26,903 bases of DNA from a virus: IMG/VR virus record IMGVR_UViG_3300027833_000187, positions 1 to 26,903 of that record; one strand, written 5' to 3'. Every line of letters starts with the position of its first letter. Position 1 is the stretch's first letter. The translations under genes and the position numbers were made by a program. This document shows, one piece after another, positions 1-9,659 of this stretch. The notes below the pieces were generated by a model. The model saw nothing but the letters and a program-made list of their open reading frames with translations. It made no database searches and was not told the DNA's origin.

Positions 1-63
1 GAATGTAATAGAAAACTGGTTGTTTGACCCGTTAGCTGTATATGTGACTGTAGATACAGGCAT
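1..63 (-). CDS. Tail fibre protein, N-terminal 21 codons (T7 gp17-like), cut by window edge
   Basis: Only the first 21 codons are present; the reading frame stays open to base 1. The visible start reads MPVSTVTYTANGSNNQF, a pattern much like the first residues of T7-type tail fibres (a short polar start, then T-Y-x-x-(D/N)-G-S-N-x-x-F). The ATG at 63-61 has a GGAG ribosome site five bases upstream. It follows the gp16-like gene, which is where T7 carries gene 17, and a hairpin terminator separates the two. In T7 this N-terminal domain anchors the fibre to the tail; the receptor-binding part would lie outside the window. Confidence rests on gene order, ribosome site and a short pattern match. 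Confidence 0.72.
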   Translation of the reverse strand, partial: MPVSTVTYTANGSNNQFSITF

Positions 64-76
64 AATGTCTCCGTTT

Positions 77-121
77 AAAAAAGTATAAAGACCTCACCGT
101 TTCCAGTGAGGCCTTGTTTTT
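77..121 (-). terminator. Hairpin terminator between gp16-like and tail-fibre genes
   Basis: Bases 90-97 pair with 106-113 as an 8-bp stem (one G-U pair in the minus-strand RNA) around an 8-base loop. In the minus direction it is followed by a T-rich stretch (TTTATAC then six Ts, bases 89-77). In the plus direction it is followed by TTGTTTTT (114-121), so it could work both ways. It begins directly after the stop of the gp16-like gene and probably lowers transcription into the tail fibre. Confidence 0.6.
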
Positions 122-3100
122 AGAATTTAATATCAAACTGTTCGTTTAAAAGTTCAGGATTAGCAGGCATACCACCTGCATTTAGTTCATCCTCAACTTC
201 TAATTGACGTTCTATTAGGTCTTCCAGTTCAGGGAATTCCTCAGCCATAACTGACAAGGCTTCCTCCCTATATTCAGCTACGTCTGCTTGAAGTAGGTCG
301 CGCCTAAAGTCTGAAATGCCATATGGTTGTCTTTCAGCATTCCTATCATAACCATAGCTATCAATCGTTTCAGCTAGTCTTTGAACAAGCGTCATACCAT
401 CAATCTTAACGGTGCCATAAAGTCTGTTAAGTTCTTGAAAAGCGGTTGGGCTTAACTCTGCTGTTCCTATTTTTCTTCTAGGACCGCTAAGACCTTTTGG
501 TAGCTTCCTCAATTCCTCAAAGACATAACCTGTATCACCATCCATATTGTCAAAGGTTTTAGATTTTAAGAAACCCCAAGCATACTCAGGAATATCTTGC
601 GCCTCACCAGTTAACCAGAAGTGCTTTGCAGGTGCATTTCTTTCACCACCAGCGGCTTCTAGTACAGGGTCATACATGCGTGACTTTAAAGTTTCAAAGA
701 AGCCGTTCAAATCGCGCATTACACCGTCTTGCTCTTTGTTAAGAGTATAAGATAACGAACTTAGTGGAATCATTGCTGCAACACGGGACTTCAGGAACCT
801 ATTAAACTCCCAAGGTTTTGAATCTCCGCTGGCTACCTGCATAAAGTCGCCTACACTAGACAACGATGACTGCATGGTAACTTGGTTTGCAAACATATTA
901 GCAAGTGCAGCAAAGATAAACGAACCCTCTTGGCCCTCGCCCTCGTACCGATCATAATATTCCTGTGCTTGCCCAACCAAAGTGAAGGCTCCAAAGTGTG
1001 GAAGCATTTTACTCATGTCTGTAAATACTGGGTTGTCATTATCATCCCAACTAACAACAGAGTTTGCTTGCCAGTTTGGTGATTTATGCCACATCTCAGC
1101 GAGTTTTGGGTCTGTGACATAGCTAGGCCCAGAACCTGTAAGCCGCCCTTGGCTTGCCAGATATAGAGCATAGGTTGTCATAGCTACCCCATAGACTACT
1201 TTACCTTTAGCCATAGCTGCTATCTCAGGGTTTGGACTTTCAAGTTCCTTTCTTAAACCAGCAGCTATTTTACCTACGACAGGTACTCGCTGGAAGTTTT
1301 CTCTGAGTACGTTTGTCGGTGTTTGGATGAAGGGTATAACTTGTCTAAGTGCAGGAACTTGTATGACCCACATTTTCGCACCATACATCATACTGTCTTT
1401 AGGTAATGGGGTTGTGAAAGTACCGTGCCTAGCTTCCTCTAATGCTTCTTGGGCATATTTACTGGAAGCATTGTAGCTATCAAGGTTTTTACCCATGAAA
1501 TCAGCTTTAGCACTAGGCTCATCTAGAACCCTACCCTCACGAACTAACTGCGCCCACTGAGAATCTAGCACCTCTTTAGTATTTAAAGAACTTGCAACAG
1601 CATCCTTCATATAATCAATGCGTCTGCGCCTCAATGTACCTTCTGTAAACCCTAAATCTTCAAGGTCTTTCAGTGTCATTTCGGCTGCATCAGTAGCAGC
1701 CGCTGCTTTAACTGTTGACCTGTATATCATGTGCTTAAAGAATTGATCTTCAGCACCCAAAACTCTTGAGGTAGAATTAACTAGCGTACCTGCAAGGTCT
1801 ATTGGCGCACCAATATACTTGTTTATACCAAAATTTCTGGATGATATTTGACGAACAGAATCCCCTTCAGCACCAATTTTACTGGTAGTATCTAGAAGAG
1901 TTTTATCCTTCGCTATAGAAGAGATAGATGAAGCTAGGGCTGAGTTTTGTGTGTTTAATCTAGGTAACAGACCACCATTAAAATGAATTAAATTTAGGTT
2001 TTCTGCTAGTGTAGAAATCATAAAGTATTGTTGTCTCAGACCTTTTCTTGCTGTTTTCATATCGCCTTTCAAAACGGCCCCAACAGTCCTAAGTGTAGGT
2101 CTTGCGACAATATTGATAGAGGATGCGCCTATGTTAAGAGCATGTGTATGAGGTCCAGCGAGAATTCCATTTATAAATAGTTCACCCATCACACCCCATA
2201 CCTTCGACCAAAAACTCGACTGTTGTCTAAATATGGCATTCTTAGCTGCTGGTGTTTTAGCCATCCGCATTTGCCTAATCATGGCATCTACTTTTTTACC
2301 GCCCTGAATAGACCCGCCCATTAGTTCTAAGCGGTCAATAGCTTGGTCTGTTACTCCAGAGTCAATTTTAATCTTATTGGCATTAAGACCTCTCCCAGAA
2401 CCTGTTTTAATAGCCAGTATGCTATTTTGAACATCAGCATGAGCGTCTATTGTTTCTAGGAATGTTCTTCGCAAGTCATCTACGTTTTCACCTTTGGCAA
2501 CTTTTGCATCAATTTGGTCAGCTATTTCAACAATAGCCCTTTCAAGTCTGACCATTTCAATTTTACCAGCTACACCCCAACGATATTGTTCAGAAGCATT
2601 ATCAGCTACTTTTGCCAACTTTGCGCGAAAGGATTTAGGGCTGACATTCAATTCTCTTGCGAGAATATCGATGCTTTCATCAGCTACTTTATCTAAACCT
2701 TCAGTTGTGGCTGTTCCCATTTCCTTAAATAGACCAGCCCTCTCAAGTTCTTTTGAGGTGGCAAGCAAAATTGCATCTGAATCTCTTGGACCCTCAAAAT
2801 ATTTTGGGTTCAAAACAAATCGATCATTTAAGTCTTCTGCCAGCGTTTGTAGCTTTGCAGGGTCTGTCTTCAGTTCTTTTATAGTGTTTGCAACAGCCTT
2901 CGATTTAAACACTTTTAGTGGTTTAGGTGCCGCTGGTGCTACAGGTGCTACAGGTGCTGTTGCCTGTACGCTAGGTGGTTGTGCGCTATCACCCACTTTA
3001 GGTGCCGTGCCTACCTCTGGTGCTTTGGAACCTGCTGGTGCCGCCGTTGGTACTGCAGCGTTATCGGCTGCGCTTGCTGGCAATATTGGTCCCTGTTGTG

Positions 3101-4349
3101 GAGCCTGTAAGCTATTAGCTGCTGGTGCTGCAGGTGCTTCTGTGTCAATCTTAGGTGGCTGTGCTACCTCATCGACAACCTTGGGTGCTGCGCCTGTTTC
3201 CCCAGCGTCTGGTCCTTTAGGTGCTGTAGTTGGTACGTCTGCATCTAGGACACGCGCACCTGTTTCCATACTAAAAACCATGCCATCTTTGGTAGTGATT
3301 TGTTTCAGTTCTGGATTATAGGTAGAACCTTGAATAGGATTAACTGCTTCCCGTTCCACAAGTTCTTTCCAAGTAGTAACTGCATCCTCAATTTCAGCCG
3401 CTTGTGCTGCTGTCTCATCCGATACTTTACCAGTTTCTGCTACTTCTCTAGCAGCTTTACCTTTAATTCTAAGTCCACGATAAATCAGAATGCCTACATC
3501 AAAAGGCGTTGCAAGTGCAGTACCCAAGATGCCATTCTTAACACGGTTCTCCATGTTGGTGAGTTCATCGTTTGAGAATATGTCTACGACAGTTTCATTG
3601 TCACCGATAGAACTTCCCAGACGTATCAGCTTATTCTTGAGTTTTGTATCCCAAGGTCCACCATCACCGTCTGCCAGTGCCTTTGTTACTAACTCAGAAT
3701 CCGCACCAAATTCTTCTTCTAGAATTTTAACAATGTTAGCCATCTCAGGGTCAAAGGCTACAGCATCTGCAGCAAAACCTGCCCCCGTTGCGCCCTTCCA
3801 AGTGGTGAATGCTTTGACTTTGGCTATCTTACCAACTCCAAACATTGCTCCAAGAAACTGAACAGTGCCTTGTGTTAGCGCACCTGCTGTACTGTCCCGC
3901 TGTTTTCCAAATATGGTAACTTTGTCTAGGCCAGCATCAAAAGATTGTTTTCGTTCGGCAGCTTGTTGTAAATCATCGACGCGCTCGTTCTCAAGCTGTG
4001 CTGCTTTATTAGGGTCAAAACCTTCTAGCCCAAGTTTATCTGGGTCAAATGGTATATTTGTTTCACCTACAGTGGCGGTGTCGCTGAAGAACCTAGCGGT
4101 CTCTGTACCAATGGACATGGCACCTTCTACAATGCCTTCACCTATGTCAGCAGCTATGTCACCCCAGCTTTGCTCTTCCTCTACTTCAGGTTCCGCTTCA
4201 ACAGCGGTTGCTGGTTGTTCTACAACAGGTAAAAGTCTCTCTCCTGCACCTGCACCATACTTAGCATTAAAGTCTGACAGCCGATCAGGGTTATCTCGTA
4301 TCCACTGAACCGCCGTTGGGCTTGGTTCTGGATATTCATCTTGTTCCAT
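120..4349 (-). CDS. Internal virion protein D, gp16-like ejection protein
   Basis: A 1409-residue protein in the position of T7 gene 16 (1318 aa), whose product forms part of the internal core and is ejected to make the DNA channel across the cell envelope. Start ATG has GAGG seven bases upstream and follows the gp15-like stop by nine bases. The N-terminus (residues 1-60) is acidic. I do not see the lytic transglycosylase domain that opens T7 gp16: there is no ESxF or GLMQ-type motif. Residues 371-478 are a low-complexity Ala/Pro-rich linker with two imperfect copies of an APKVxD..AQPP..TxAPxAP unit about 60 residues apart. The rest looks globular with small Gly/Ala-rich hydrophobic patches (for example 155-195 and 272-290). 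Assignment is mainly from position, size and composition. Confidence 0.75.
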   Translation of the reverse strand: MEQDEYPEPSPTAVQWIRDNPDRLSDFNAKYGAGAGERLLPVVEQPATAVEAEPEVEEEQSWGDIAADIGEGIVEGAMSIGTETARFFSDTATVGETNIPFDPDKLGLEGFDPNKAAQLENERVDDLQQAAERKQSFDAGLDKVTIFGKQRDSTAGALTQGTVQFLGAMFGVGKIAKVKAFTTWKGATGAGFAADAVAFDPEMANIVKILEEEFGADSELVTKALADGDGGPWDTKLKNKLIRLGSSIGDNETVVDIFSNDELTNMENRVKNGILGTALATPFDVGILIYRGLRIKGKAAREVAETGKVSDETAAQAAEIEDAVTTWKELVEREAVNPIQGSTYNPELKQITTKDGMVFSMETGARVLDADVPTTAPKGPDAGETGAAPKVVDEVAQPPKIDTEAPAAPAANSLQAPQQGPILPASAADNAAVPTAAPAGSKAPEVGTAPKVGDSAQPPSVQATAPVAPVAPAAPKPLKVFKSKAVANTIKELKTDPAKLQTLAEDLNDRFVLNPKYFEGPRDSDAILLATSKELERAGLFKEMGTATTEGLDKVADESIDILARELNVSPKSFRAKLAKVADNASEQYRWGVAGKIEMVRLERAIVEIADQIDAKVAKGENVDDLRRTFLETIDAHADVQNSILAIKTGSGRGLNANKIKIDSGVTDQAIDRLELMGGSIQGGKKVDAMIRQMRMAKTPAAKNAIFRQQSSFWSKVWGVMGELFINGILAGPHTHALNIGASSINIVARPTLRTVGAVLKGDMKTARKGLRQQYFMISTLAENLNLIHFNGGLLPRLNTQNSALASSISSIAKDKTLLDTTSKIGAEGDSVRQISSRNFGINKYIGAPIDLAGTLVNSTSRVLGAEDQFFKHMIYRSTVKAAAATDAAEMTLKDLEDLGFTEGTLRRRRIDYMKDAVASSLNTKEVLDSQWAQLVREGRVLDEPSAKADFMGKNLDSYNASSKYAQEALEEARHGTFTTPLPKDSMMYGAKMWVIQVPALRQVIPFIQTPTNVLRENFQRVPVVGKIAAGLRKELESPNPEIAAMAKGKVVYGVAMTTYALYLASQGRLTGSGPSYVTDPKLAEMWHKSPNWQANSVVSWDDNDNPVFTDMSKMLPHFGAFTLVGQAQEYYDRYEGEGQEGSFIFAALANMFANQVTMQSSLSSVGDFMQVASGDSKPWEFNRFLKSRVAAMIPLSSLSYTLNKEQDGVMRDLNGFFETLKSRMYDPVLEAAGGERNAPAKHFWLTGEAQDIPEYAWGFLKSKTFDNMDGDTGYVFEELRKLPKGLSGPRRKIGTAELSPTAFQELNRLYGTVKIDGMTLVQRLAETIDSYGYDRNAERQPYGISDFRRDLLQADVAEYREEALSVMAEEFPELEDLIERQLEVEDELNAGGMPANPELLNEQFDIKF
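2916..3239 (-). repeat. Ala/Pro-rich linker-coding region with internal repeats in gp16-like gene
   Basis: This part of the gp16-like gene codes for residues 371-478, almost wholly Ala, Pro, Val, Thr and Lys. It includes a 9-bp tandem unit (ggtgctaca on the plus strand) in three nearly full copies at 2935-2958, and a longer unit of roughly 25 residues repeated about 60 residues apart. It is likely to be length-variable between relatives and to act as a flexible hinge. Confidence 0.6.
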
Positions 4350-4358
4350 TTATTAACC

Positions 4359-6233
4359 TCAATCTGGTATGTCGGATGTTTTGGGTTTTTTTGGGGTTAC
4401 TACTACGGGTTGTTCTCCTTCAGCTTCGCCAAATATTAGACCTGATACATTACCCCAACCCCACTTTAGTACTTTGATACCTGTATCAATAGGGCCATCT
4501 CCGTCTGGGTTTTTAATTGCAGATTCTGGACGCTGTGTAGGCGTTCTCACAGGAGTTAAATTTAACTTACCGTCTTGTTGAGCCTGCCGCATAAGTTCTT
4601 CACCTATCTCAGCTACTTCAGATGCGTATAATCCAGTAAGGTCTTGTAACTTTGATGCTGTCCTACCTGCAATAAAGTCGGGACTTGGAAACTGACCGTC
4701 ATTACTAGCTTTATAACTGTTGATTTCTAATGTTAGGTAGTCATCAAGTTCATTTCTAATTGCTGCAGATGCTAGAAGTTGCTTCTGACTTACTTCAAAA
4801 TTTCTCCTAGTACTTCTACCAGCTTTAGGAATTCCTAGATAAGTCTCTTCCCAATTATTCCACTGTCTCTGAACGGGACCAGTAGTTTCATTAAGTGCTG
4901 TCCAGATAGCAGTACCTTTAGCTGATGTAGACAACGATAGTGCTTTGTTGACATGGGCATCTGTAGTAAATGCGCCGTTGGTTAGACCTTCAGTGATTAA
5001 TTTCAGTCTTTCTTCAGGGTCACTCTCATTCTTAATTTTAATCAGTTGAGTTGCGTATGCAGTTTCGTCTGCTACATCATCTTTTTCAAAGGCAGCTTGA
5101 CGGGCAACTACTAGATTTTCTAAGGCTTCTGCACGGGATACAGATTTTGTATCTCCCATGGCTCTTAGTTCCTTTATACGATTTGCAATCCGCATTTCTG
5201 CGCCATTTCTGATAGGTCCAGCAGAACTACCTAACAACGGAAGTTCTTCTGATGCGTCTGCTGATAATTTTTCACGCGCTTCAGTTTCTGCTATCTCTGC
5301 AGTTAGACGGTCCCGTTGCTCTTGCCGATCTATGTTCTGCATTATCTGCACTCGAACCTTTTGGTTCTTCTGTCTAGCATCAAACGTCCCTGCAAGAGAC
5401 CCTTTGCCCACCCTAATCTGACCCATAAACTGTAGGGGCGCAAAGCTGTTAGTTTCTAAAGCACTTAGCCGTAAAGCATCCGCAATAGCAGTACCAACCT
5501 TTAGACGGTCTAATCCATCTATCTCAGCCTGATCTGCCTTGCCTTGGATAAAAGCCTGTAATCCAGCAGCGGCCTTAGTACGTTGGTCTTTAGTAAGTTT
5601 AGGGTCTACCAGACTATATGTGTATGCTGATATCTCATCCCTAAAACCTTCATAGATTTTGGTGGTCATATAGGATGTATGCTTCTCTCTCCAACTTTGC
5701 TTAAAGCTAGTATTAGCCTTCATAGCATTGGGGAGGAAAAACTCAGCAGTCTCAATATCATTAAAATTATCAAAGCCATTCTTATCTACATAGTCTGCTT
5801 GGAACTGTGTGATAAATTCTTCAATTTTCTCAGGGTTGCCATTGTGGTATAGCTTTCGCTTTTCCATTTGATGCGCCAAGTCAGTCGCATAGTTAGCAGA
5901 TAGAACATTTAAGTTTGCAGCCCTGTAACCTTTTTGCAGGTAAGGACTTTCACCCTCTGCGATGATGCCTTTCTTAACAGCTTCACCAATATTTATCCTT
6001 GTTTCAGACCAGAGTTTCTGACCCTCTGCATATTCTCTCTCAGCAGATCGTTGCTCAATACGTCCTATTGCAGGTAGTGCTTTCTGGCTGAAGGCATTTA
6101 AAGATTGCTCTAATGCTTGCCATCCACTCTTCTTTACCTGCGCTTTTTGATAGATATCTACAGGTCTAGCTGTTGCACCTACTGTAGCCACTTGTCCTTC
6201 AAAAGGATTAGCTATTACTCTTCTTTCAGCCAT
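4359..6233 (-). CDS. Internal virion protein C, gp15-like ejection protein
   Basis: A 624-residue, charged, mostly helical protein between the gp14-like and gp16-like genes, matching T7 gene 15 (747 aa). T7 gp15 builds the inner core tube and the periplasmic part of the ejection channel. It starts MAERRVIANPFEGQ, reminiscent of gp15-like proteins of marine podophages, and has long Glu/Lys/Arg/Gln-rich helical segments (for example residues 40-130 and 300-420). The start ATG overlaps the end of the gp14-like gene by 8 bases, suggesting translational coupling. No enzymatic motif is visible. Identification is by position, size and composition. Confidence 0.75.
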   Translation of the reverse strand: MAERRVIANPFEGQVATVGATARPVDIYQKAQVKKSGWQALEQSLNAFSQKALPAIGRIEQRSAEREYAEGQKLWSETRINIGEAVKKGIIAEGESPYLQKGYRAANLNVLSANYATDLAHQMEKRKLYHNGNPEKIEEFITQFQADYVDKNGFDNFNDIETAEFFLPNAMKANTSFKQSWREKHTSYMTTKIYEGFRDEISAYTYSLVDPKLTKDQRTKAAAGLQAFIQGKADQAEIDGLDRLKVGTAIADALRLSALETNSFAPLQFMGQIRVGKGSLAGTFDARQKNQKVRVQIMQNIDRQEQRDRLTAEIAETEAREKLSADASEELPLLGSSAGPIRNGAEMRIANRIKELRAMGDTKSVSRAEALENLVVARQAAFEKDDVADETAYATQLIKIKNESDPEERLKLITEGLTNGAFTTDAHVNKALSLSTSAKGTAIWTALNETTGPVQRQWNNWEETYLGIPKAGRSTRRNFEVSQKQLLASAAIRNELDDYLTLEINSYKASNDGQFPSPDFIAGRTASKLQDLTGLYASEVAEIGEELMRQAQQDGKLNLTPVRTPTQRPESAIKNPDGDGPIDTGIKVLKWGWGNVSGLIFGEAEGEQPVVVTPKKPKTSDIPD

Positions 6234-6825
6234 CGTCTGTACTCGCTTTCGGTGGTGCTAAAGATGCTTTCTTGCCTTGATAATCGGCCATATCCACACC
6301 AAACCCAGCAATGGGTGTCAGGACGTTGAACAGGGTCTCTGTGAAACCTTGTGGCTGCATACTATTAATTCTTGATTGGGCCTCAGTCTGGAAACCTAGT
6401 GCATCCATCTCTGCCTGTTGTTGTATGCCACCAAGTCGTTGATCTATTCTGGATGCCATCAATCCTTCAGATGCCTCAAAGTCTTTAAGCAACTGATCGA
6501 CATTGATACCCTGTACCCCTGCGCCACCAGCAGATGCCATTACAGCACCTTGGGCTTTGAGTGTCTTCAGGTCGGCGTCCTGTTTAGCTTGTGAGGCTTG
6601 TACTTGTTCTTGCCTTAGTCGCAGTGAGTTTTGTTTAGACTTTAGCAGGTAGGCATCCCGTGCGCTCTGTGCATTAGCCTCTGCCGCTGCATTTTGGTTC
6701 TTGGCACTCATAACGGCACCGCCGACACCAGCTACTGCTGTGACACCTTGGATAGCTAAAGCTGTCGATGCCGCTGCGCTTGCAGACATGCCAGTGATTG
6801 CTGCCAGTGATACTGGTTCACACAT
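6226..6825 (-). CDS. Internal virion protein B, gp14-like ejection protein
   Basis: 199 residues (T7 gp14 is 196). The N-terminus starts MCEPVSLAAITG, followed by an Ala/Gly/Ser-rich hydrophobic segment (residues 8-42), then a long Gln/Lys/Glu-rich helical region (43-100) and a Gly-rich middle. This is the usual layout of gp14, which forms the outer-membrane part of the ejected channel. A ribosome site AGGA lies six bases before the ATG and overlaps the end of the gp13-like gene, whose stop is two bases upstream. The product should be packed in the capsid core and ejected with gp15 and gp16. Confidence 0.82.
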   Translation of the reverse strand: MCEPVSLAAITGMSASAAASTALAIQGVTAVAGVGGAVMSAKNQNAAAEANAQSARDAYLLKSKQNSLRLRQEQVQASQAKQDADLKTLKAQGAVMASAGGAGVQGINVDQLLKDFEASEGLMASRIDQRLGGIQQQAEMDALGFQTEAQSRINSMQPQGFTETLFNVLTPIAGFGVDMADYQGKKASLAPPKASTDDG

Positions 6826-6826
6826 A

Positions 6827-7294
6827 TTATATCCTTACAAATTCATAGAAGGGACGCTTTTCTACGCCCCAGTGTTCGTGCTTTTTGATGAACGTGAAGC
6901 CCATCCACTTGAGCCACTTGATGTGGACAGTGTTTCTGGCATCGACACAGTTATGCAAAGCTAGGTAGTTCCTCTGTAATAGAGGTAGAAATGTTTTGCT
7001 TTTTCTCAGAAAGCTAATCTGGTGCTGATGGATGTTATCTGTAGCACACAGCCATATAGCCCCTGCACCTTCGATGTATGATGGGACTACACCAACAATC
7101 CCCACACGCTGACCATCTTTAGGTGAGCGCATGGTTAGTGTTATATCGCCAAGTCTCAAGCCATCCATCAGAACACCTATTGGTTCCCTTCCAGTTGCCG
7201 CTAGACATTCTGATCGATCTGCTTTTCTTAGTCTTGGTGCTAGATAGACAACATCATCCACCGTGGTCGGTGTTAGATATTTATTATTATCCAT
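6827..7294 (-). CDS. gp13-like internal virion / GNAT-fold phage protein
   Basis: 155 residues, in the T7 gene 13 position between tail tube B and gp14. The C-terminal half carries a pattern typical of the phage Gp13 family (Pfam DUF2833), which resembles GNAT acyltransferases: IWLCATDNI, the FLRKSKTFLPLL helix, then VDARNTVHIKWLKWMGF and a final FYEFVRI. T7 gp13 is needed for proper assembly of the internal core. No acetyl-CoA loop is clear enough to claim enzymatic activity. The ATG overlaps the gp12 stop by 8 bases (ATGGATAA), with a weak GAAGA ribosome site. Confidence 0.8.
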   Translation of the reverse strand: MDNNKYLTPTTVDDVVYLAPRLRKADRSECLAATGREPIGVLMDGLRLGDITLTMRSPKDGQRVGIVGVVPSYIEGAGAIWLCATDNIHQHQISFLRKSKTFLPLLQRNYLALHNCVDARNTVHIKWLKWMGFTFIKKHEHWGVEKRPFYEFVRI

Positions 7295-9659
7295 TTAATC
7301 TTCTTGATCTGAGGTGCATCTGGCCTTCCCACTCTGCCGATAGAAACTGGCAGGGTAGATGGCTGTCGCACTCAATGACTACTCTAAGTCGATCTGACTT
7401 GACCATAACAGGGAACCTGAACTCACCTGATGCTAGGGTAGTTGTACCTAATACTGTGGAACCACCACCAATAAAGCGTCCAGTAGATGCATAGGTGTCA
7501 CCGCTAGAGTTACCCCCATATGTCGGGATAACCTTAACAATGAAATCGCCACTATCCTGATATCGCAAAAGCCAGTGTTTAATCTGTAGTCTGCCACCAG
7601 CAATGGACACACGCCCACCCTTGGCTGTTGGTTCCTTCATGTTGGGTGGAGAGAATTCGTAGGTCATTAAATACTTCTCACCCACATAGAATTCTGTGGC
7701 TGAATGGTCACCTCTTACTATCACTTGGGGATAATAGCCTGAACCGCCTGACGAGAACACTGGGATAGTTGTACCTTGGTCGGCCCCACGCTTGACCACA
7801 AAGGGTTCTACAAGCGCATAAGGGGTTGTGATGTAAGTTCTATCAAGAGCGCTGTTGTACACCACCGTACAGGCAGTTTCAGGGAACCTGTAATCCAACC
7901 TAGTCACATAGTTCTGGTTAGTATCAAATCGTCCTGCATCAAAGCTAACTGTACCTAGGATGGTCTTACCACCTTTGTTCCCTAGTACATATAATGCACT
8001 ACCCATAAACTCTGCATCCAGAATGTTCAGACCATTAAATGTATACTTGAACCAAGCTGATTGCAGCTTCTCTCTACCAGCAATGTGATACTTGTAGACG
8101 TACATCGATGAGGTATCACTAGATGATAAACACACCATAACATTCTCAGCGGTACTTACAGCGATTGAATAAAGATTATCAGGAACATACTTAGCCACAT
8201 GGCTTGTTACGTCTGTAGCATCCGATCTGTCGGTGTCATCGATAACGTAGTATTCTCTGATAGATGTGAAGCCACCTCTGGTCGATGAGAAGTACACAAG
8301 GTTACCAGCAGCCGCTGGCTTGGCAGTAGAACTGGCCTCGTATTCTGTTGTCTGAGCAATCGATGTATTCTTAGGCGTGATATATTCAGAACCTTTAAGA
8401 ATAAACTGTGTCTGGTCAGAGAATAGAAGCAGCTTACGGTCAAACGGGATAGCATGTTTAAGGGTAGACACTTTGGTGTGACTAGCAGCCACATCAATAG
8501 GGTCATTATCTAGGACAGTACGCGCAGTTTTTTTGAAGAAATCAAAGTATTCTGAAGTCCTCGACATGACCACATTCTCACCTGACAGAAAACCTAAGCG
8601 GTTCTGAAAGAAGAATACGTCACTAATTTTTCTGCCCACAAATGAAGGCGTAGGTGATGAATTAAGGTCTCCAATTGCTCGGTCTCCCCAATCACCTTGT
8701 TCTAAAGTAAACGAACCGTCTGCCTGTCTAATAAGAAGGTGAGGCATAGTAGCTGGGTCTAGTTCATAAGATATGTTTGGTTGGATTGTTTCAACCCAAG
8801 TGCCAGAACCTAGTGCTGAGTAATTACCGTGGTCTGATACGAACTTAACATAGTAATCATCAAAGTTGTTTGTCTGGTCACCCTGTACCTGTGCGACATA
8901 GTTGTTTGGTGCATAGGCTGGTAGGTCATCAAACCTCTGTACAATACCTGTGGTGCTGGTCATGCCTGTATCGCCCAAGCTATCGTATGTAGCTATGTCG
9001 AATGAGGCATTGCCTGTCTTTGATATAATAACCGTAGAACCATTTGCTGTGGCACTAAACCCACCTGACCCGCTAATTGCAATGGCAAGTCTAGTTGCAA
9101 TTGATGTGGTTCTGGTCTCTATATTATCAGTCTCAGAGGTTGTAATATCAGCGCGCAGCGCACCATCAAGATACACACTATAGCGTTGGTTATAGTCACC
9201 CTGCTTTACCGCTATCAAACCTTGAAATGTATTAGTTGGACTGAGGTTGCTATTATATGCAGGGGTCTTCTCAGTGTTCACGATGAACGTGTAGTCAGCT
9301 ACAGTCACCGCCCTAAACGCTGTGGAAGGGTTACTGGTTGTCAGATAATTAGTTCCATCAGGATAGGTAACAGTCTTCTGGTTACCTACTAGGTCATAGA
9401 TGTCGATCTGGTTAGACGAATTGATTAATGCAAAGTATCGCTCATCTTCAGAACGATTAAGTAGATGCACATAGCTACCAGTTGTTTCGGTATGTGAAAT
9501 ACGCGCTACATGTTCAAGTGGTGGCCTCTTCTGCAATCCTTCCACAAGTGATGGGAATGCATTCTCCTGCTTTTCTGCCTGACTTGACAGACGTAGCGGT
9601 GGAGATTGTTGGCTGACCCCTTGGATTAAGTTTGGGATAGCAGAACTAATCATAGGCAT
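7287..9659 (-). CDS. Tail tubular protein B (gp12-like nozzle)
   Basis: 790 residues, against 794 for T7 gp12. The start MPMISSAIPNLIQGVSQQSP matches the usual opening of this family, (I/V)-x-N-L-x-x-GVSQQ, with the following K-R-P-P-L segment. T7 gp12 is the hexameric nozzle closing the tail tube and binding the fibres. The body is beta-rich and polar, as expected. It starts on the TAATG junction that also ends the gp11-like gene (one-base overlap). A second in-frame ATG two codons later is an alternative start. Confidence 0.9.
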   Translation of the reverse strand: MPMISSAIPNLIQGVSQQSPPLRLSSQAEKQENAFPSLVEGLQKRPPLEHVARISHTETTGSYVHLLNRSEDERYFALINSSNQIDIYDLVGNQKTVTYPDGTNYLTTSNPSTAFRAVTVADYTFIVNTEKTPAYNSNLSPTNTFQGLIAVKQGDYNQRYSVYLDGALRADITTSETDNIETRTTSIATRLAIAISGSGGFSATANGSTVIISKTGNASFDIATYDSLGDTGMTSTTGIVQRFDDLPAYAPNNYVAQVQGDQTNNFDDYYVKFVSDHGNYSALGSGTWVETIQPNISYELDPATMPHLLIRQADGSFTLEQGDWGDRAIGDLNSSPTPSFVGRKISDVFFFQNRLGFLSGENVVMSRTSEYFDFFKKTARTVLDNDPIDVAASHTKVSTLKHAIPFDRKLLLFSDQTQFILKGSEYITPKNTSIAQTTEYEASSTAKPAAAGNLVYFSSTRGGFTSIREYYVIDDTDRSDATDVTSHVAKYVPDNLYSIAVSTAENVMVCLSSSDTSSMYVYKYHIAGREKLQSAWFKYTFNGLNILDAEFMGSALYVLGNKGGKTILGTVSFDAGRFDTNQNYVTRLDYRFPETACTVVYNSALDRTYITTPYALVEPFVVKRGADQGTTIPVFSSGGSGYYPQVIVRGDHSATEFYVGEKYLMTYEFSPPNMKEPTAKGGRVSIAGGRLQIKHWLLRYQDSGDFIVKVIPTYGGNSSGDTYASTGRFIGGGSTVLGTTTLASGEFRFPVMVKSDRLRVVIECDSHLPCQFLSAEWEGQMHLRSRRLNG

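Noticed and set aside
2-88. Open plus-strand frame ending with TAA at 86-88 just before the hairpin
   Set aside because: The minus strand in the same bases has an ATG with a good ribosome site, a tail-fibre-like start and the T7 gene order; the plus frame has no such support.
2494-3321. Long (275-codon) open plus-strand frame inside the gp16-like gene
   Set aside because: It is antisense to the Ala/Pro-rich linker; the low-complexity Gly/Ala/Leu output mirrors that repeat, and no ribosome site or neighbour supports it.
9176-9183. CACTATAG on the plus strand inside the gp12-like gene
   Set aside because: Only the 8-base core matches, the upstream AGGTTG is absent, and it points against all genes in the window.
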